A DNA stretch of 64,000 nucleotides from contig JABABA010000001.1 in the NCBI GenBank assembly GCA_014238415.1, positions 186,001-250,000 of the forward strand, read 5' to 3'. Each line of letters begins with the position of its first letter. Position 1 is the first letter of the stretch. The translations under genes and the position numbers were made by a program. The notes under the pieces were generated by a model. It worked only from the letters and a program-made list of their open reading frames with translations. It did no database searches and was not told the origin of the DNA. The DNA comes from Planctomycetota bacterium (lineage in GTDB: Bacteria > Planctomycetota > UBA1135 > GCA-002686595). Positions 1 to 9,600 of this stretch are shown here, in pieces.

Positions 1-515
1 ACAATCGGGCGAGCAAGACTGCCCGCAGCGTTGAGGGCTGAAATCTGTCGTTCCGCCTCTGCCTTCTGTTCTTCGTCATGAAAGAAAATCACCGAGCGGT
101 ACTGGGGGCCGGCATCACCTCCCTGGCGGTCCATGGAGGTGGGATCATGCAGTTTCCAGAACCACTCAAGGATTGTGCCCGCGCTGATCTTGGAGGGGTC
201 GTAGGTCAGTTGGGTGACCTCCACATGGCCGCTCTGCTTGCTGCAGACCTGGGCGTAGGTGGGATTCTCGATGTGGCCTCCCATGTACCCAGAAACCGCA
301 TCCAGGATTCCGTCCAGTTGTTCGTAGACCGCTTCGGTACACCAAAAACAACCCGCTCCCAAACTCAGGGTCTGGGCTTCTGCCTGTGGGGTCTGGCCTT
401 CAGTCTGGGCCTGGGGAGCATCCTTAGGATCTTGCATGGTGGTAGGCGTAGCTGACCTGGATTCGGAGCCAGTGCAGGCTGCCAAGAGGGTAAGAGAAAG
501 CATCAGGACACGCAT
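1..515 (-). CDS. msrA: Peptide-methionine (S)-S-oxide reductase MsrA, lipoprotein form (C-terminus beyond window)
   Basis: MsrA reduces methionine-S-sulfoxide in proteins, using an N-terminal catalytic cysteine. This ORF is absent from the track because it has no stop inside the window; I read it on the minus strand from the ATG at 513-515. The protein opens with a lipoprotein signal (MRVLMLSLTLLAAC, Cys at about 13) and a low-complexity P/Q/T linker, then the family signature AGCFWCTEAVYEQLDG at about residues 54-69, followed by SGYMGGHIENPTYAQVC, GHVEVTQLTYDP and FWKLHDPTSMDRQGGDAGPQYRS. All are diagnostic of MsrA. The last 40 or so residues lie left of position 1. The lipobox suggests periplasmic or outer-membrane repair of oxidised proteins rather than the usual cytoplasmic location. 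It is co-oriented with, and 21 bp downstream of, the BatD-like gene. Confidence 0.93.
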   Translation of the reverse strand, partial: MRVLMLSLTLLAACTGSESRSATPTTMQDPKDAPQAQTEGQTPQAEAQTLSLGAGCFWCTEAVYEQLDGILDAVSGYMGGHIENPTYAQVCSKQSGHVEVTQLTYDPSKISAGTILEWFWKLHDPTSMDRQGGDAGPQYRSVIFFHDEEQKAEAERQISALNAAGSLARPI

Positions 516-536
516 GTCTCCCATCCTAGCCCCTGA

Positions 537-1556
537 TCAGGGTCTTGCCCAGCGACGGTGTAGGAAGACCGCGAGGACCAACAGCAAGCCCATTCCAGAC
601 CACCACAGGATCTTCTCCGCCAGACTTGGAATCTGGGAATCTTCTGGCCCCTGCCGAGAAGCCTCCCCCAGCACGTTCACGTGAATGCCTGGCAGGCGCT
701 CCTCGTGAAATCGCCCCGTGAGGGGATCGAATACATGCAGAGCAAAGGCCGGAATCTCCAGAGGACCGAGTCCCGTTGGAACCAGGCTGTAGAGCCACAG
801 GACGCAGTCCTCTTGGACCTCCACCCCAGTGAACGTGAAACGCGCACGTTGGCTGCCTTCCCAATGGGGAGGCTTGCCAGGATCACCATCGCCGCAAACG
901 AGGATCTCGAGAGGCAGTTTGACCCCGTCCAATACCGTCGGTGGTGGACCTCGTTCCAGGTGCAGACTGAACCGTCCAAGAGCCCCACTCCAAGCCGGAT
1001 CTCGACCCAGTTCTGGAATGCTGTTCACCACCAAAGGTGCCAGCCCTGCTGCCAGCCTGTGTTGAGTCCCTGGAGCAATCCCGAGCACCCCCGAGGTACC
1101 AGAGATGGCGGGTTTGAGGGCATAGGAAACGGCCACTGGAGGGAACTCTATGGTCCCGGGTCGATCCGGAATCCAACTCACATCCAGGGACAAGCGAGCT
1201 TGGAGTCTGCCGTCCAAACCACTGAGCTGCTCAAATTGGAGTTGCTCCACTTCCCCATTGAGCACGACCTCGGCCAGAGCTCCGTCTCCAGGAATCCGCA
1301 CCACCGGGCCCGCCCGTTGTTCATCGAACCAGGGCACAGACCAGTCCAGAGGCACCTCCACAGAACGGGCAAACAACTGGGTCAGGCCCGAGCGAATAAG
1401 ATCCAAAGGCCCTTCCAGAACCACCCTGAGACGGCAGCTCTGACCCACATAGAGAGTCTCCTGGGGGCCTTCGATACGCAGTTCAAGTGAATCCGCCGCC
1501 TGAACTGGCGAAGCCAAGAAAGGGCCGAACAGGAAGAACAACTGGCTGAGGCCCAT
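537..1556 (-). CDS. BatD-like membrane protein (oxygen-tolerance family)
   Basis: The protein has an N-terminal signal peptide (MGLSQLFFLFGPFLASPVQA), a long extracytoplasmic beta-rich region and one C-terminal membrane segment (ILWWSGMGLLLVLAVFLH) with a short basic tail. The order of beta modules, the phrase YSLVPTGLGPLEIPAF and the FDPLTGRFHEE segment just before the anchor match the BatD family, whose members usually accompany MoxR/BatA/BatB. None of those partners is adjacent, so the functional inference is weak. I use the ATG at 1556 rather than the track start at 1631 because it places the signal peptide at the N-terminus and leaves a clean 43-bp divergent gap to the gene at 1600. It reads toward msrA and may be co-transcribed with it. 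Confidence 0.6.
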   Translation of the reverse strand: MGLSQLFFLFGPFLASPVQAADSLELRIEGPQETLYVGQSCRLRVVLEGPLDLIRSGLTQLFARSVEVPLDWSVPWFDEQRAGPVVRIPGDGALAEVVLNGEVEQLQFEQLSGLDGRLQARLSLDVSWIPDRPGTIEFPPVAVSYALKPAISGTSGVLGIAPGTQHRLAAGLAPLVVNSIPELGRDPAWSGALGRFSLHLERGPPPTVLDGVKLPLEILVCGDGDPGKPPHWEGSQRARFTFTGVEVQEDCVLWLYSLVPTGLGPLEIPAFALHVFDPLTGRFHEERLPGIHVNVLGEASRQGPEDSQIPSLAEKILWWSGMGLLLVLAVFLHRRWARP

Positions 1557-1599
1557 GGTCCCCAGTATAGCGCGACGCCAGACGCTATCCTCTAGGGCG

Positions 1600-3876
1600 A
1601 TGCAATTCACCTCTCCCAATCTGATCGCCACCGGAGCACTGTTCTCCTACCTGCTGAGCTCTGCTGCCCTCGCGTCCATATCCACGCAGGGCCAGTCCCA
1701 GGACGCCCAGGGCAGCGTCTCACGGGAAGAAATGTGGGCCGCCCCTACGACAGAGGATTGGGCCAAGCCCTGCCTGATTCCTTGGCAGCGCAATTTCAAT
1801 GATGCCTTGGCCGTGTCCTTGCGCACGGGCCGAGCGATCCTGGTGTGCGTCAACATGGACGGGGAAATCGCCAGCGAACACTATGCGGGCGTGCGTTACC
1901 GGAGCCAGGAAATCGCCGACCTCTACGAACCCTATGTGACAGTAATCGCTTCGGTCTATCGTCATACGCCACGGGACCATGATGAACAGGGCCAGCGCAT
2001 TCTCTGCCCCCGTTTTGGCAGCGTGACATGCGGCGAGCACATTGCCATAGAGCCGATCCTCTACGAGCAGTACTTTGATGGCACCCGGGTCTCCCCGCGC
2101 CACATCATGATCGAGCTGGACAAGCAAGAGGTCTACGATGTGTACTACGCCTTCGACACGGCATCGGTGTTCACGCGCATTCGCACGGGGATCAGTCAAC
2201 GGGTGATCAAGCCGAATCCTGAACCAAAGGGAGATCGAGCCCTGCAGGAACGGCTGGCCAGCCATGACCAGGCCGATCGGACGTTTGTCGAAACGCACTA
2301 CACCACGGGAGACAAGAAAGTCCGCAAGGATATGCTGCTCAAAGCCCAGGTCCTGGGTTCCAAGGCTCCTTTGCAGCTGCTGCGTCTGGCGCTGTTTGGC
2401 CTGGATACAGAACTCGCATCCCTGGCGCGACAGTCCCTCGCAGTCAGTGAGAACCCCGCCGCCATCGACCTGATCACCCTGGCCCTGGGAGTGCCCATGC
2501 CCGCGGTAGAGCGGGAGAGCTTGCTGCTGGCCCTCGAGCGCCTGGGCGCCACGGACCCACGAGGAAAGACCCTCGCGGTGGTTCATAGGGGGCTGGGCAG
2601 TGAATCGGCCAGTCTGGACGCCGCCCGCTGGAACGAGTCGCTGAGGCAGGTCGCACCGGAAGCTCCCCGGCCTGCCCCTGAGGAACGCCGCAGGGCAGTA
2701 GAAGCCCGGGTCTCCTATGCATCCGCTGTTGCCGGTACACAACCGGATGATGCGACAGCGCAACTTGAACTGGCCGAGGCCTTGTTGGCCATGGCGTTGG
2801 ATCCTGCGGCCCTGTGGACCCCCTGGAACAGTCGCGGTCAGGTGAAACGATTGAACGCTTTACGCTTCAAAGACGCAGAGGCGGCAACCGAGAACGCAAT
2901 TGAAGGCGGGCTCGTCAACTGGCGGACGGATACGGCCCTGGCCCTTTGCAAGTGGTATCTCGGGCACCCAGCCGAAGCCCACAAATTTGCCACCAAAGCA
3001 GTCGCTGATATTCCACCGGGTCAACAGTCCTGGAATGCAATGGCCGTACTGTCTCTGTTTGCCCACGGCCGCAAACAGGCCATCAACGAAGCCACCCTGA
3101 GAGGCAATGATTGGCCGCCCGAATGGCTGGCGGACATTCACGCGGCATACGGAGTTCTCGCCAGCCACCCCGAAGCCAACGCCCAGCATGTGATTGACCA
3201 TTACGATTTCCTGCTGGACCTCGGCGCCAACACGCCAGCGCAACAAACTCTCGAGGCGGGACTGACACGCTTTCACTCTTCACCGCCCTTGCATCAACGT
3301 CTGCGCGCTTTCTTGCTGCGCGCTGGCGGTCCCCTTCGCCTTGAAGAACACTACCGCAACCGTGCGCAGCAACCCAGTGCTGGAGAGCACCGCGACTGGT
3401 TCGCCGCCCAGGCTTCCGTGATTGCGGCAGAGGTCTGGCGCACGGCTCCCGCACCCGAAGCCCAGGCCGCGGCACAGGGCGAGGCCCTAGCGGCCTATTT
3501 ACGCGCGGAAGAATCCTACGCTGCCTGGATAGAGCGGCATCCCAGTCAGGCAGATTCTGCCCTGCATTTCATCATGCTTTCCATGGCAGGACGCGGGCGG
3601 GTACTAACCAACCAGGGGAACCTGAGCGAGGGCAGCGCTCTGCTGATCGAGGCAATTGCACTACGCCCTTTGTCTGCCGCCAGCCCAGACGGCCTGGGGA
3701 TCAGTCCAGTCAACACAATACGAGAACTCCTGCGTAGGGCCAGGGCCCAGGACCAGCCGAAGCTGGTGCAAGATATGAGCGATGCCTTGGAACGCCTGCA
3801 AGCCCTGGATCCGGCCCTGCTTGACGTGCTGCCCAATGAACGGGGCGGTCCCCGTTTTCCGCGGCGACGGCGTTAG
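1600..3876 (+). CDS. Secreted thioredoxin-fold protein with TPR-like repeats, function unknown
   Basis: I do not recognise a named family. From the ATG at 1600 the protein (758 aa) begins with a signal peptide (MQFTSPNLIATGALFSYLLSSAALAS). Residues about 50-180 look like a thioredoxin-like fold (WQRNFNDALAVSLRTGRAILVCVN, then YRSQEIADLYEPYVTV), as in proteins that handle a co-opted DUF255/thioredoxin domain. No CxxC is present at the expected position, so redox activity is unlikely. The rest is helical and alanine-rich, with degenerate TPR or HEAT-like units (for example ATAQLELAEALLAMALDP, AALCKWYLGHPAEAHKFATKAV) and a final repeat near the C-terminus (GNLSEGSALLIEAIALRP). The tail is basic and arginine-rich (GGPRFPRRRR). 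It is probably periplasmic. It is divergent from the BatD-like gene. Confidence 0.6.
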   Translation: MQFTSPNLIATGALFSYLLSSAALASISTQGQSQDAQGSVSREEMWAAPTTEDWAKPCLIPWQRNFNDALAVSLRTGRAILVCVNMDGEIASEHYAGVRYRSQEIADLYEPYVTVIASVYRHTPRDHDEQGQRILCPRFGSVTCGEHIAIEPILYEQYFDGTRVSPRHIMIELDKQEVYDVYYAFDTASVFTRIRTGISQRVIKPNPEPKGDRALQERLASHDQADRTFVETHYTTGDKKVRKDMLLKAQVLGSKAPLQLLRLALFGLDTELASLARQSLAVSENPAAIDLITLALGVPMPAVERESLLLALERLGATDPRGKTLAVVHRGLGSESASLDAARWNESLRQVAPEAPRPAPEERRRAVEARVSYASAVAGTQPDDATAQLELAEALLAMALDPAALWTPWNSRGQVKRLNALRFKDAEAATENAIEGGLVNWRTDTALALCKWYLGHPAEAHKFATKAVADIPPGQQSWNAMAVLSLFAHGRKQAINEATLRGNDWPPEWLADIHAAYGVLASHPEANAQHVIDHYDFLLDLGANTPAQQTLEAGLTRFHSSPPLHQRLRAFLLRAGGPLRLEEHYRNRAQQPSAGEHRDWFAAQASVIAAEVWRTAPAPEAQAAAQGEALAAYLRAEESYAAWIERHPSQADSALHFIMLSMAGRGRVLTNQGNLSEGSALLIEAIALRPLSAASPDGLGISPVNTIRELLRRARAQDQPKLVQDMSDALERLQALDPALLDVLPNERGGPRFPRRRR

Positions 3877-3948
3877 GACCCCGAACAGCCCCATCCAGAA
3901 AACAGGGAAAGGAGCGCGGGATCTTGGCATCCTGCACTCCTTCTTGAA

Positions 3949-4024
3949 TGGCTCCCCGAGCAAGACTCGAACTTGCGACAAATCGGTTAACAGCCGATTG
4001 CTCTACCAACTGAGCTATCGGGGA
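3949..4024 (-). tRNA. tRNA-Asn (anticodon GTT)
   Basis: Reading the minus strand from 4024, TCCCCGA pairs with TCGGGGA in the acceptor. The D-arm is GCTCAGTTGGTAGAGC, the anticodon stem-loop is ATCGG-CTGTTAA-CCGAT (anticodon GTT, Asn), and the T-arm contains GTTCGAGTC. The discriminator is G and CCA is encoded (3949-3951). All arms close, so the gene looks functional. Confidence 0.97.
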
Positions 4025-4272
4025 AGGTGCGCAAAGAGTATTGCCCAAGCGGAGCGAGTCAAGCGGGGCGCAAAGAACTTTTTGGCACAGGCTCGGATTG
4101 GGAGAGATCTGGACTCCCTGGAGGCCAGATTGGAGGCCACAGGGGGCTGGAACGGTCCTTGGGCTGCGGTGGACATGAATCGGCCACGGACATGACAAGA
4201 AACTTGGCATGCTGGGGCCCAGCGGGCCTCGCGCCCGACAACCCTACCCCCCGGAAACCTCTTCAACTGACC

Positions 4273-6834
4273 ATGAAACTCTTCTCCCTTTTGACTTTCA
4301 CGCTCTTGATCCCAAACCTCCAGGCCAACGCCCAGGACGTGGTCTTTCCCCTGGAAACAGTCGGCCGCGAGGCTGCCCTGGACGGTCTGATCCTCGAGCC
4401 GGATCTGGCTGGAGTTGCGGAACTCTTGACCTACCAGACAGTTCGTATGACGCAGGTGCCCCTTTCCAGTGGCGGACTGGTCAGCGTGGATCTTGAGCGC
4501 CTTTCGGTCGCACGCCACGAGTTCGGCCTGCATGTGAACGGCGTACCGACCCCGGGACTGATCGAAAACCTGGGCCTGTCCGTCTGGAAGGGAACGGTCG
4601 TGGGCGCAACCGACAGCGATGTAATGCTGGCCTTTGCTCCCTATGGCTGCCGCGGTTGGATCAAGATCGGAGGGGAGTTGACTCACCTGATGCCCCAACC
4701 GGACGCCAATGGAGACTGGGGAGCGGGTCATGTCCTTCTGCTCACTGAAGAGGCCCTCAACTCACGAGGCTTTGCACTGGACGGAGACTGCTCCACCGCC
4801 ATTCAACCCAATGCGGGGAGTTCTTTCATCAGCAACCCCGGCGGGTTCGCTCCGCCCCAGGGGGCCCCCGGGGCCTGCAGTATGCGCGTCTGCCCGGTAG
4901 CCATCGAATGCGACGACCAGCTCTATGACATTTTCGGAGACCTGAACGCGGCCACGACCTACGTGACCACCCTGTGGTCCTTTATCGGCGACCGCTATGA
5001 AACTCAAGCCAACACGGTCCTGACTCATCCCTACTTGAACATCCCGACTCTCGGCAACGATCCCTGGACCACCCAAGAAACGGGCGGCAACAGCGTTGAT
5101 CTGCTCTATGAGTTTCAAGCTGCCTGGGTTGGCAACATTCCCAACGGCTGTGTCACCGCTCACTTCATGTCGGGGGCCGCACTCGGCGGAGGAGTCGCCT
5201 GGCTGGGCGTGCTTTGCAACGACACCTTCAACTTCGCCGTATCCGGCAACATCGGCGCCGGGGTCAACTTCCCAGTGGTCCAGCAGCCGTCCAACTGGGA
5301 CTTCATGGTCTGTGCCCACGAACTGGGGCACAACTTCAACAGTCCCCACACTCACGACTTCTGCCCTCCCTTGGACGAGTGCGCCCCGTCGGGATACTTT
5401 GGATCCTGCCAGACCCAACAGGTATGCACCAGCGCAGGCACGATCATGTCCTATTGCCATCTGTGCTCCGGAGGCACAGCAAACATAACCACCTTCTTCC
5501 ATCCCACGGCGGCGGGGGTCATGACACAACACGCGATCGCCTGCCTGGACACCTATGTAGATGCCAGCGCGGATGCCCCCAGCATCCTGGTTCCGGGTGT
5601 ACCCACCCCAGTAACCCTGACCACTACTGCAACCCCGACCAGCCCACCGAGTCTGCACTACAGCGCCACTGGCACGGGCTTCCAGGCGATCAGCATGACA
5701 CCCGGTGCCCCAGGAACCTGGAGCGCTGACATTCCCGCTGCGGCCTGCAGCGACACTCCTGCCTTCTATTACAGCTTGGACGATCCCTCCTGCGGCCTTA
5801 TCTTTCTCCCCGCAGGTGCCCCCGCTGCGGTCTACACGGCCCTGGTAGGAAACTCCATCACTTCGGTCTTTGATGACTGCGAGGTCCCAAGTGGCTGGAC
5901 AGCTGGTGTGCCAGGAGATGATGCAACCACAGGGATCTGGGAGCGTGTCAGCCCCGAGGGAACTCAAGCCGCCCCCGGAACGGACCACTCGCCCAGCGGA
6001 ACCCAATGCTGGGTGACTGGCCAGGGCGCGCCCGGCGGATCACTAGGTGCGGACGACGTAGACGGTGGGAGCACAACCTTGCTGACGCCGATTTATGACC
6101 TGACCGGGGGCAGCAACCCACTCATCTCCTACTGGCGCTGGTACTCCAACGACACCGGAGGCAGCCCCGCAGCGGACACCATGAATGTGGACATCTCCGA
6201 TGACGGGGGCGCATCCTGGGTGTCTCTGGAAGTTGTCGGGCCCACACAGGACTCCAGCGGGGGCTGGATCGAGGCGATCTTCACCCTGACCGATTTTGTC
6301 AATATCACATCTCAGGTACAGCTCAGGTTCGTGGCCAGCGACTTGGGAGGCGGTTCAATTGTGGAGGCGGCTATCGATGATCTTTGGATCAAGGATGTCT
6401 CCTGCAACTCTTCGGTGGGCGCGAACTACTGCACACCAGCAGTGTCCAACTCCAGCGGCTTGCCGGCAGGCATTGGCGGAACCGGGAGCGATGTGGCCAT
6501 GGCCAACAACCTGACCCTGACCGTGAGCGATCTGCCCAACGGACAATTCAGCTATTTCATCGCCAGCCAGAGTCAAGGAACCACCCCCAACCCGGGTGGC
6601 AGCCAAGGGGTGTTGTGCCTGGGTGCGCCGATTGCACGCTTCAATGCCAGTGTGCTGGTTGTCAGCGGAGGTCAGGTGAGCTTGAGTCCGGATCTGGGCC
6701 AGGTACCCCTGCCCCCTACATTCGCCCACACGGTTGTGGCGGGTGAGAGCTGGAACTTCCAGCTCTGGTTCCGGGACAACAACCCAGGCCCGACAAGCAA
6801 TTTCAGCGACGGGCTGACGATCACATTCCAGTGA
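4273..6834 (+). CDS. Secreted metzincin (M12-like) zinc metalloprotease with C-terminal sorting-type domain, copy 1
   Basis: This is a predicted exported zinc endopeptidase. The ATG at 4273 gives a good signal peptide (MKLFSLLTFTLLIPNLQANA); the upstream ORF extension to 4027 lacks one and overlaps the tRNA promoter side. Regions in order are: a propeptide-like segment (about 20-200); a catalytic domain with HELGHNFNSPHTHD near residue 349 and the Met-turn GTIMSYC near 390; an Ig-like/beta region; a jelly-roll or MAM-like domain (about 535-710, ending VEAAIDDLWIKD); and a C-terminal domain with NPGGSQGVLCLG and WNFQLWFRDNNPG. The motif HExxHxxxxxH is metzincin-type, but the Gly usual at the eighth position is Asn here, while the tandem paralogue keeps Gly. 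Substrate is unknown. It is probably scavenging or surface-attached. Confidence 0.85.
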   Translation: MKLFSLLTFTLLIPNLQANAQDVVFPLETVGREAALDGLILEPDLAGVAELLTYQTVRMTQVPLSSGGLVSVDLERLSVARHEFGLHVNGVPTPGLIENLGLSVWKGTVVGATDSDVMLAFAPYGCRGWIKIGGELTHLMPQPDANGDWGAGHVLLLTEEALNSRGFALDGDCSTAIQPNAGSSFISNPGGFAPPQGAPGACSMRVCPVAIECDDQLYDIFGDLNAATTYVTTLWSFIGDRYETQANTVLTHPYLNIPTLGNDPWTTQETGGNSVDLLYEFQAAWVGNIPNGCVTAHFMSGAALGGGVAWLGVLCNDTFNFAVSGNIGAGVNFPVVQQPSNWDFMVCAHELGHNFNSPHTHDFCPPLDECAPSGYFGSCQTQQVCTSAGTIMSYCHLCSGGTANITTFFHPTAAGVMTQHAIACLDTYVDASADAPSILVPGVPTPVTLTTTATPTSPPSLHYSATGTGFQAISMTPGAPGTWSADIPAAACSDTPAFYYSLDDPSCGLIFLPAGAPAAVYTALVGNSITSVFDDCEVPSGWTAGVPGDDATTGIWERVSPEGTQAAPGTDHSPSGTQCWVTGQGAPGGSLGADDVDGGSTTLLTPIYDLTGGSNPLISYWRWYSNDTGGSPAADTMNVDISDDGGASWVSLEVVGPTQDSSGGWIEAIFTLTDFVNITSQVQLRFVASDLGGGSIVEAAIDDLWIKDVSCNSSVGANYCTPAVSNSSGLPAGIGGTGSDVAMANNLTLTVSDLPNGQFSYFIASQSQGTTPNPGGSQGVLCLGAPIARFNASVLVVSGGQVSLSPDLGQVPLPPTFAHTVVAGESWNFQLWFRDNNPGPTSNFSDGLTITFQ

Positions 6835-6862
6835 TCTGAATAGGCCTACGGCACCTCATCAA

Positions 6863-6901
6863 GCGCCCCCAGATCGCCCCTCTCGGGTGATCTGGGGGCG
6901 C
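6863..6901 (+). terminator. Strong 17-bp hairpin after metzincin copy 1
   Basis: GCGCCCCCAGATCGCCC at 6863-6879 pairs with GGGTGATCTGGGGGCGC at 6885-6901 (16 Watson-Crick pairs plus one G-T), with a CTCTC loop. There is no U-tract downstream, so it is a terminator-like or mRNA-stabilising hairpin separating the two protease genes rather than a textbook intrinsic terminator. Confidence 0.6.
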
Positions 6902-7017
6902 ACCTGTTCAGGGCTGCGTTCTTGGCCTCGCTGCGCTGGTCGGGGGGTGTCTCACTTTGGGAGCCGTACCAACTTTCGTGGATCCGGTATGCTCTATGCA
7001 ATCCCCACCGTCAGCAG

Positions 7018-9582
7018 ATGAAACCAATCCTATCCCTGATTCTCGCGGGCTTGATAGCCCATACCGCCCAGGCATCACAGACCCTCGACTTCCCCCTCGA
7101 GCACGTCGGCCGTGATTCTGTCACCGGCGGCCTGATTCTCACCCCGGACCTGATCGAGATCGCGGAATTGCTGTCCAACCAGACCCTGCGCATGGAGGGC
7201 GTGCCCCTGACTGATGGGCGCGTGGTGAGTTTGGATCTGGAACGACTCTCGATTGATCGCCATCGATTTGGTCTGCATGTGGACGGGGTAGCGGCGCCCG
7301 GGCTCATAGAGAGCCTGGACATTTCGGTCTGGAAGGGCGTTGTTGTAGGGCAGCCCAGCAGCGATGTAATGCTGGCCTTCGCGCCTCACGGCTGTCACGG
7401 CTGGATCAAGGCCGGTGCTGAGACAACACACCTCATGCCCCGGCCCGATGCCAGGGGAAACTGGGCAGCGGGTCACTGCCTCCTGGTCACAGAGACCATG
7501 TTGAATGATCGCGGGCACGCGCCACAAATCGAATGCGCGGCTGTCGCCCCTCCGGGATCGAACATTTCCACGATCCAATCCCAAGCCGCCAACACGGATC
7601 CCCCGCTTGAGTCAGGAGGCACCTGCTACGTCAGGACCGGCAGTGTGGCGATCGAATGCGATGATCAGTTTTTTGCGCTGTTCAACGACCTGAACGCGGC
7701 GACCACCTATGCGGTCAGCCTATGGACCTTCATAGGGGACCGCTTTGCAACACAGGTCAATACGATCCTGACGCACCCATACCTGAACATACCCACCCAG
7801 GGCAATGACCCCTGGACCTCCCAGGACAACGGAGGCACGAGCTCGGATCTACTTACCGAATTTCAAGCCGCCTGGGTAGGGAACATCCCCAACGACTGCA
7901 CCACAGCGCATTTCATGTCGGGCGCCATCCTCACTGGTGGAGTGGCCTGGGTCAGCGTTATTTGCGGCGGAAACTACAACTTCGCGGTTTCCGGGAATCT
8001 GTTTGGGGGAGTCCAATTTCCCGTGCTGCAGCAACCATTGAACTGGGACTTCTTTGTCTGCGCGCACGAACTGGGGCACAACTTCGGAAGCATCCACACC
8101 CATGAATTCTGTCCGCCACTGGACGAGTGCGCCCCACCGCCATTCTTCGGTGGCTGCCACAACCAGCAGGTCTGCAGCAATCAGGGCACGATCATGTCCT
8201 ACTGCTTTTATTGTCCGGGGCGCACCAGCAACATCACCACCTACTTCCATACGGTTACGGCTTCGATCATGCGGCAGGAAGCAGCAGATTGTCTGGACAT
8301 CTATGCGTCCGTCACTGCGGATTCGCCCCAGTTGCTGACCCCGGGAATGCCCACGGCAGTGACCCTGACGACCAATCTGGCGCCCTCTTCTCCTCCGACC
8401 CTGCACTACGACGCAACAGGCAGCGGTTATCAGCCGATTCCCATGTCATCTTCAGGCCCCGATACCTGGACCGCCGATCTGCCTGCAGGCACCTGCGGAG
8501 ACACCCCTGCGTACTACTACAGTCTGGACGACCCCGTTTGCGGCGGTGTCACGCTGCCGGGGGGCGCCCCGTGGATCGTCTACACCGCCAATGTGGGCTA
8601 TCCCGCTCCCTTTGTGGTGGATGACCTCGAAAGCCCAAGCGGCTGGACCGTGGGCAGTCCCAGCGACGACGCCAGCGAAGGAATCTGGGAACTCGTGGAC
8701 CCCGAAGGCACGATTGCTCAACCCGGTGATGACCACACGGCCCTGGGTACGCACTGCTGGGTCACCGGCCAGGGGGTTCCGGGGGGGGCACCAGACAGCG
8801 CCGATGTGGACGGGGGGACCACCACTCTCTTCTCGCCGATCTATGATCTGAGCACAGCAAGCGCAGCGCGCGTCTCCTACTGGCACTGGTTCTCGAACGA
8901 CACGGGGCCCCATCCAATCCAGGACACCCTCAAGGTGAAGTTCTCCAATAACGGAGGTGCCAGCTGGGCTTTTCTGGAGACCATTGGCCCCACGCAAGAT
9001 TCCAGCGGAGGCTGGGTGCAATCAACTTTCTACCTGAGCGACTACCTGCCCCTCACGGGCCAAATGCAGCTGACCTTTATAGTCAGCGATCTGGTCAACG
9101 ACTCTACAGTCGAGGCCGCCATCGATGACCTCCGGATCGAGACCCTTGAATGCACGACCAGCGTGGGGGCCAATTACTGCACTCCTGCTACAGCAAACTC
9201 TACCGGGCAATCGGCCAGCATCGCAGGTGTCGGAACCGCCTCCGCCCTGGACAACAACCTGACTCTGACCGTCAGTGATCTTCCCAACGGACAGTTCAGC
9301 TACTTCGTTGCCAGTCAAACCCAGGGCAATACCCCCAATCCGGGCGGCAGCCAAGGCGTGTTGTGCCTTGGGTCGCCCATTGCCCGCTTCAATGCCAGCG
9401 TTCTGGTCGTCAGTGGCGGACAGGTGAACCTGGCAGTGGACCTGACAGCAGTGCCCTTGCCCCCTACCTTCTCCCATTCGGTGGTGCCCGGAGAATCCTG
9501 GAACTTCCAGCTGTGGTTCCGGGACAACAACCCGGGCGCAACCAGCAACTTCAGTGATGGATTGGCGGTGACGTTCCAGTGA
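7018..9582 (+). CDS. Secreted metzincin (M12-like) zinc metalloprotease with C-terminal sorting-type domain, copy 2
   Basis: This is a tandem paralogue of the preceding gene with the same architecture and nearly the same length (854 aa from the ATG at 7018). It has a signal peptide (MKPILSLILAGLIAHTAQA), a propeptide-like region, a catalytic centre HELGHNFGSIHTHE with Met-turn GTIMSYC, an Ig-like region, a MAM-like domain and the same C-terminal domain (NPGGSQGVLCLG, WNFQLWFRDNNPG). Long stretches are identical between copies, for example HFMSG near the catalytic domain and the whole C-terminal domain, so duplication is clear. This copy keeps the canonical Gly in HExxHxxGxxH and has Glu rather than Asp after the third ligand. 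It ends 18 bp from the convergent glnS. I chose the ATG at 7018 for its signal peptide. Confidence 0.86.
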   Translation: MKPILSLILAGLIAHTAQASQTLDFPLEHVGRDSVTGGLILTPDLIEIAELLSNQTLRMEGVPLTDGRVVSLDLERLSIDRHRFGLHVDGVAAPGLIESLDISVWKGVVVGQPSSDVMLAFAPHGCHGWIKAGAETTHLMPRPDARGNWAAGHCLLVTETMLNDRGHAPQIECAAVAPPGSNISTIQSQAANTDPPLESGGTCYVRTGSVAIECDDQFFALFNDLNAATTYAVSLWTFIGDRFATQVNTILTHPYLNIPTQGNDPWTSQDNGGTSSDLLTEFQAAWVGNIPNDCTTAHFMSGAILTGGVAWVSVICGGNYNFAVSGNLFGGVQFPVLQQPLNWDFFVCAHELGHNFGSIHTHEFCPPLDECAPPPFFGGCHNQQVCSNQGTIMSYCFYCPGRTSNITTYFHTVTASIMRQEAADCLDIYASVTADSPQLLTPGMPTAVTLTTNLAPSSPPTLHYDATGSGYQPIPMSSSGPDTWTADLPAGTCGDTPAYYYSLDDPVCGGVTLPGGAPWIVYTANVGYPAPFVVDDLESPSGWTVGSPSDDASEGIWELVDPEGTIAQPGDDHTALGTHCWVTGQGVPGGAPDSADVDGGTTTLFSPIYDLSTASAARVSYWHWFSNDTGPHPIQDTLKVKFSNNGGASWAFLETIGPTQDSSGGWVQSTFYLSDYLPLTGQMQLTFIVSDLVNDSTVEAAIDDLRIETLECTTSVGANYCTPATANSTGQSASIAGVGTASALDNNLTLTVSDLPNGQFSYFVASQTQGNTPNPGGSQGVLCLGSPIARFNASVLVVSGGQVNLAVDLTAVPLPPTFSHSVVPGESWNFQLWFRDNNPGATSNFSDGLAVTFQ

Positions 9583-9600
9583 AACCAGCCGGGAACGAGC

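Noticed and set aside
4762-6006. 414-aa minus ORF opposite the first metzincin
   Set aside because: It is antisense to the zinc-site region; the product is Gly/Val/Arg-rich with no domain.
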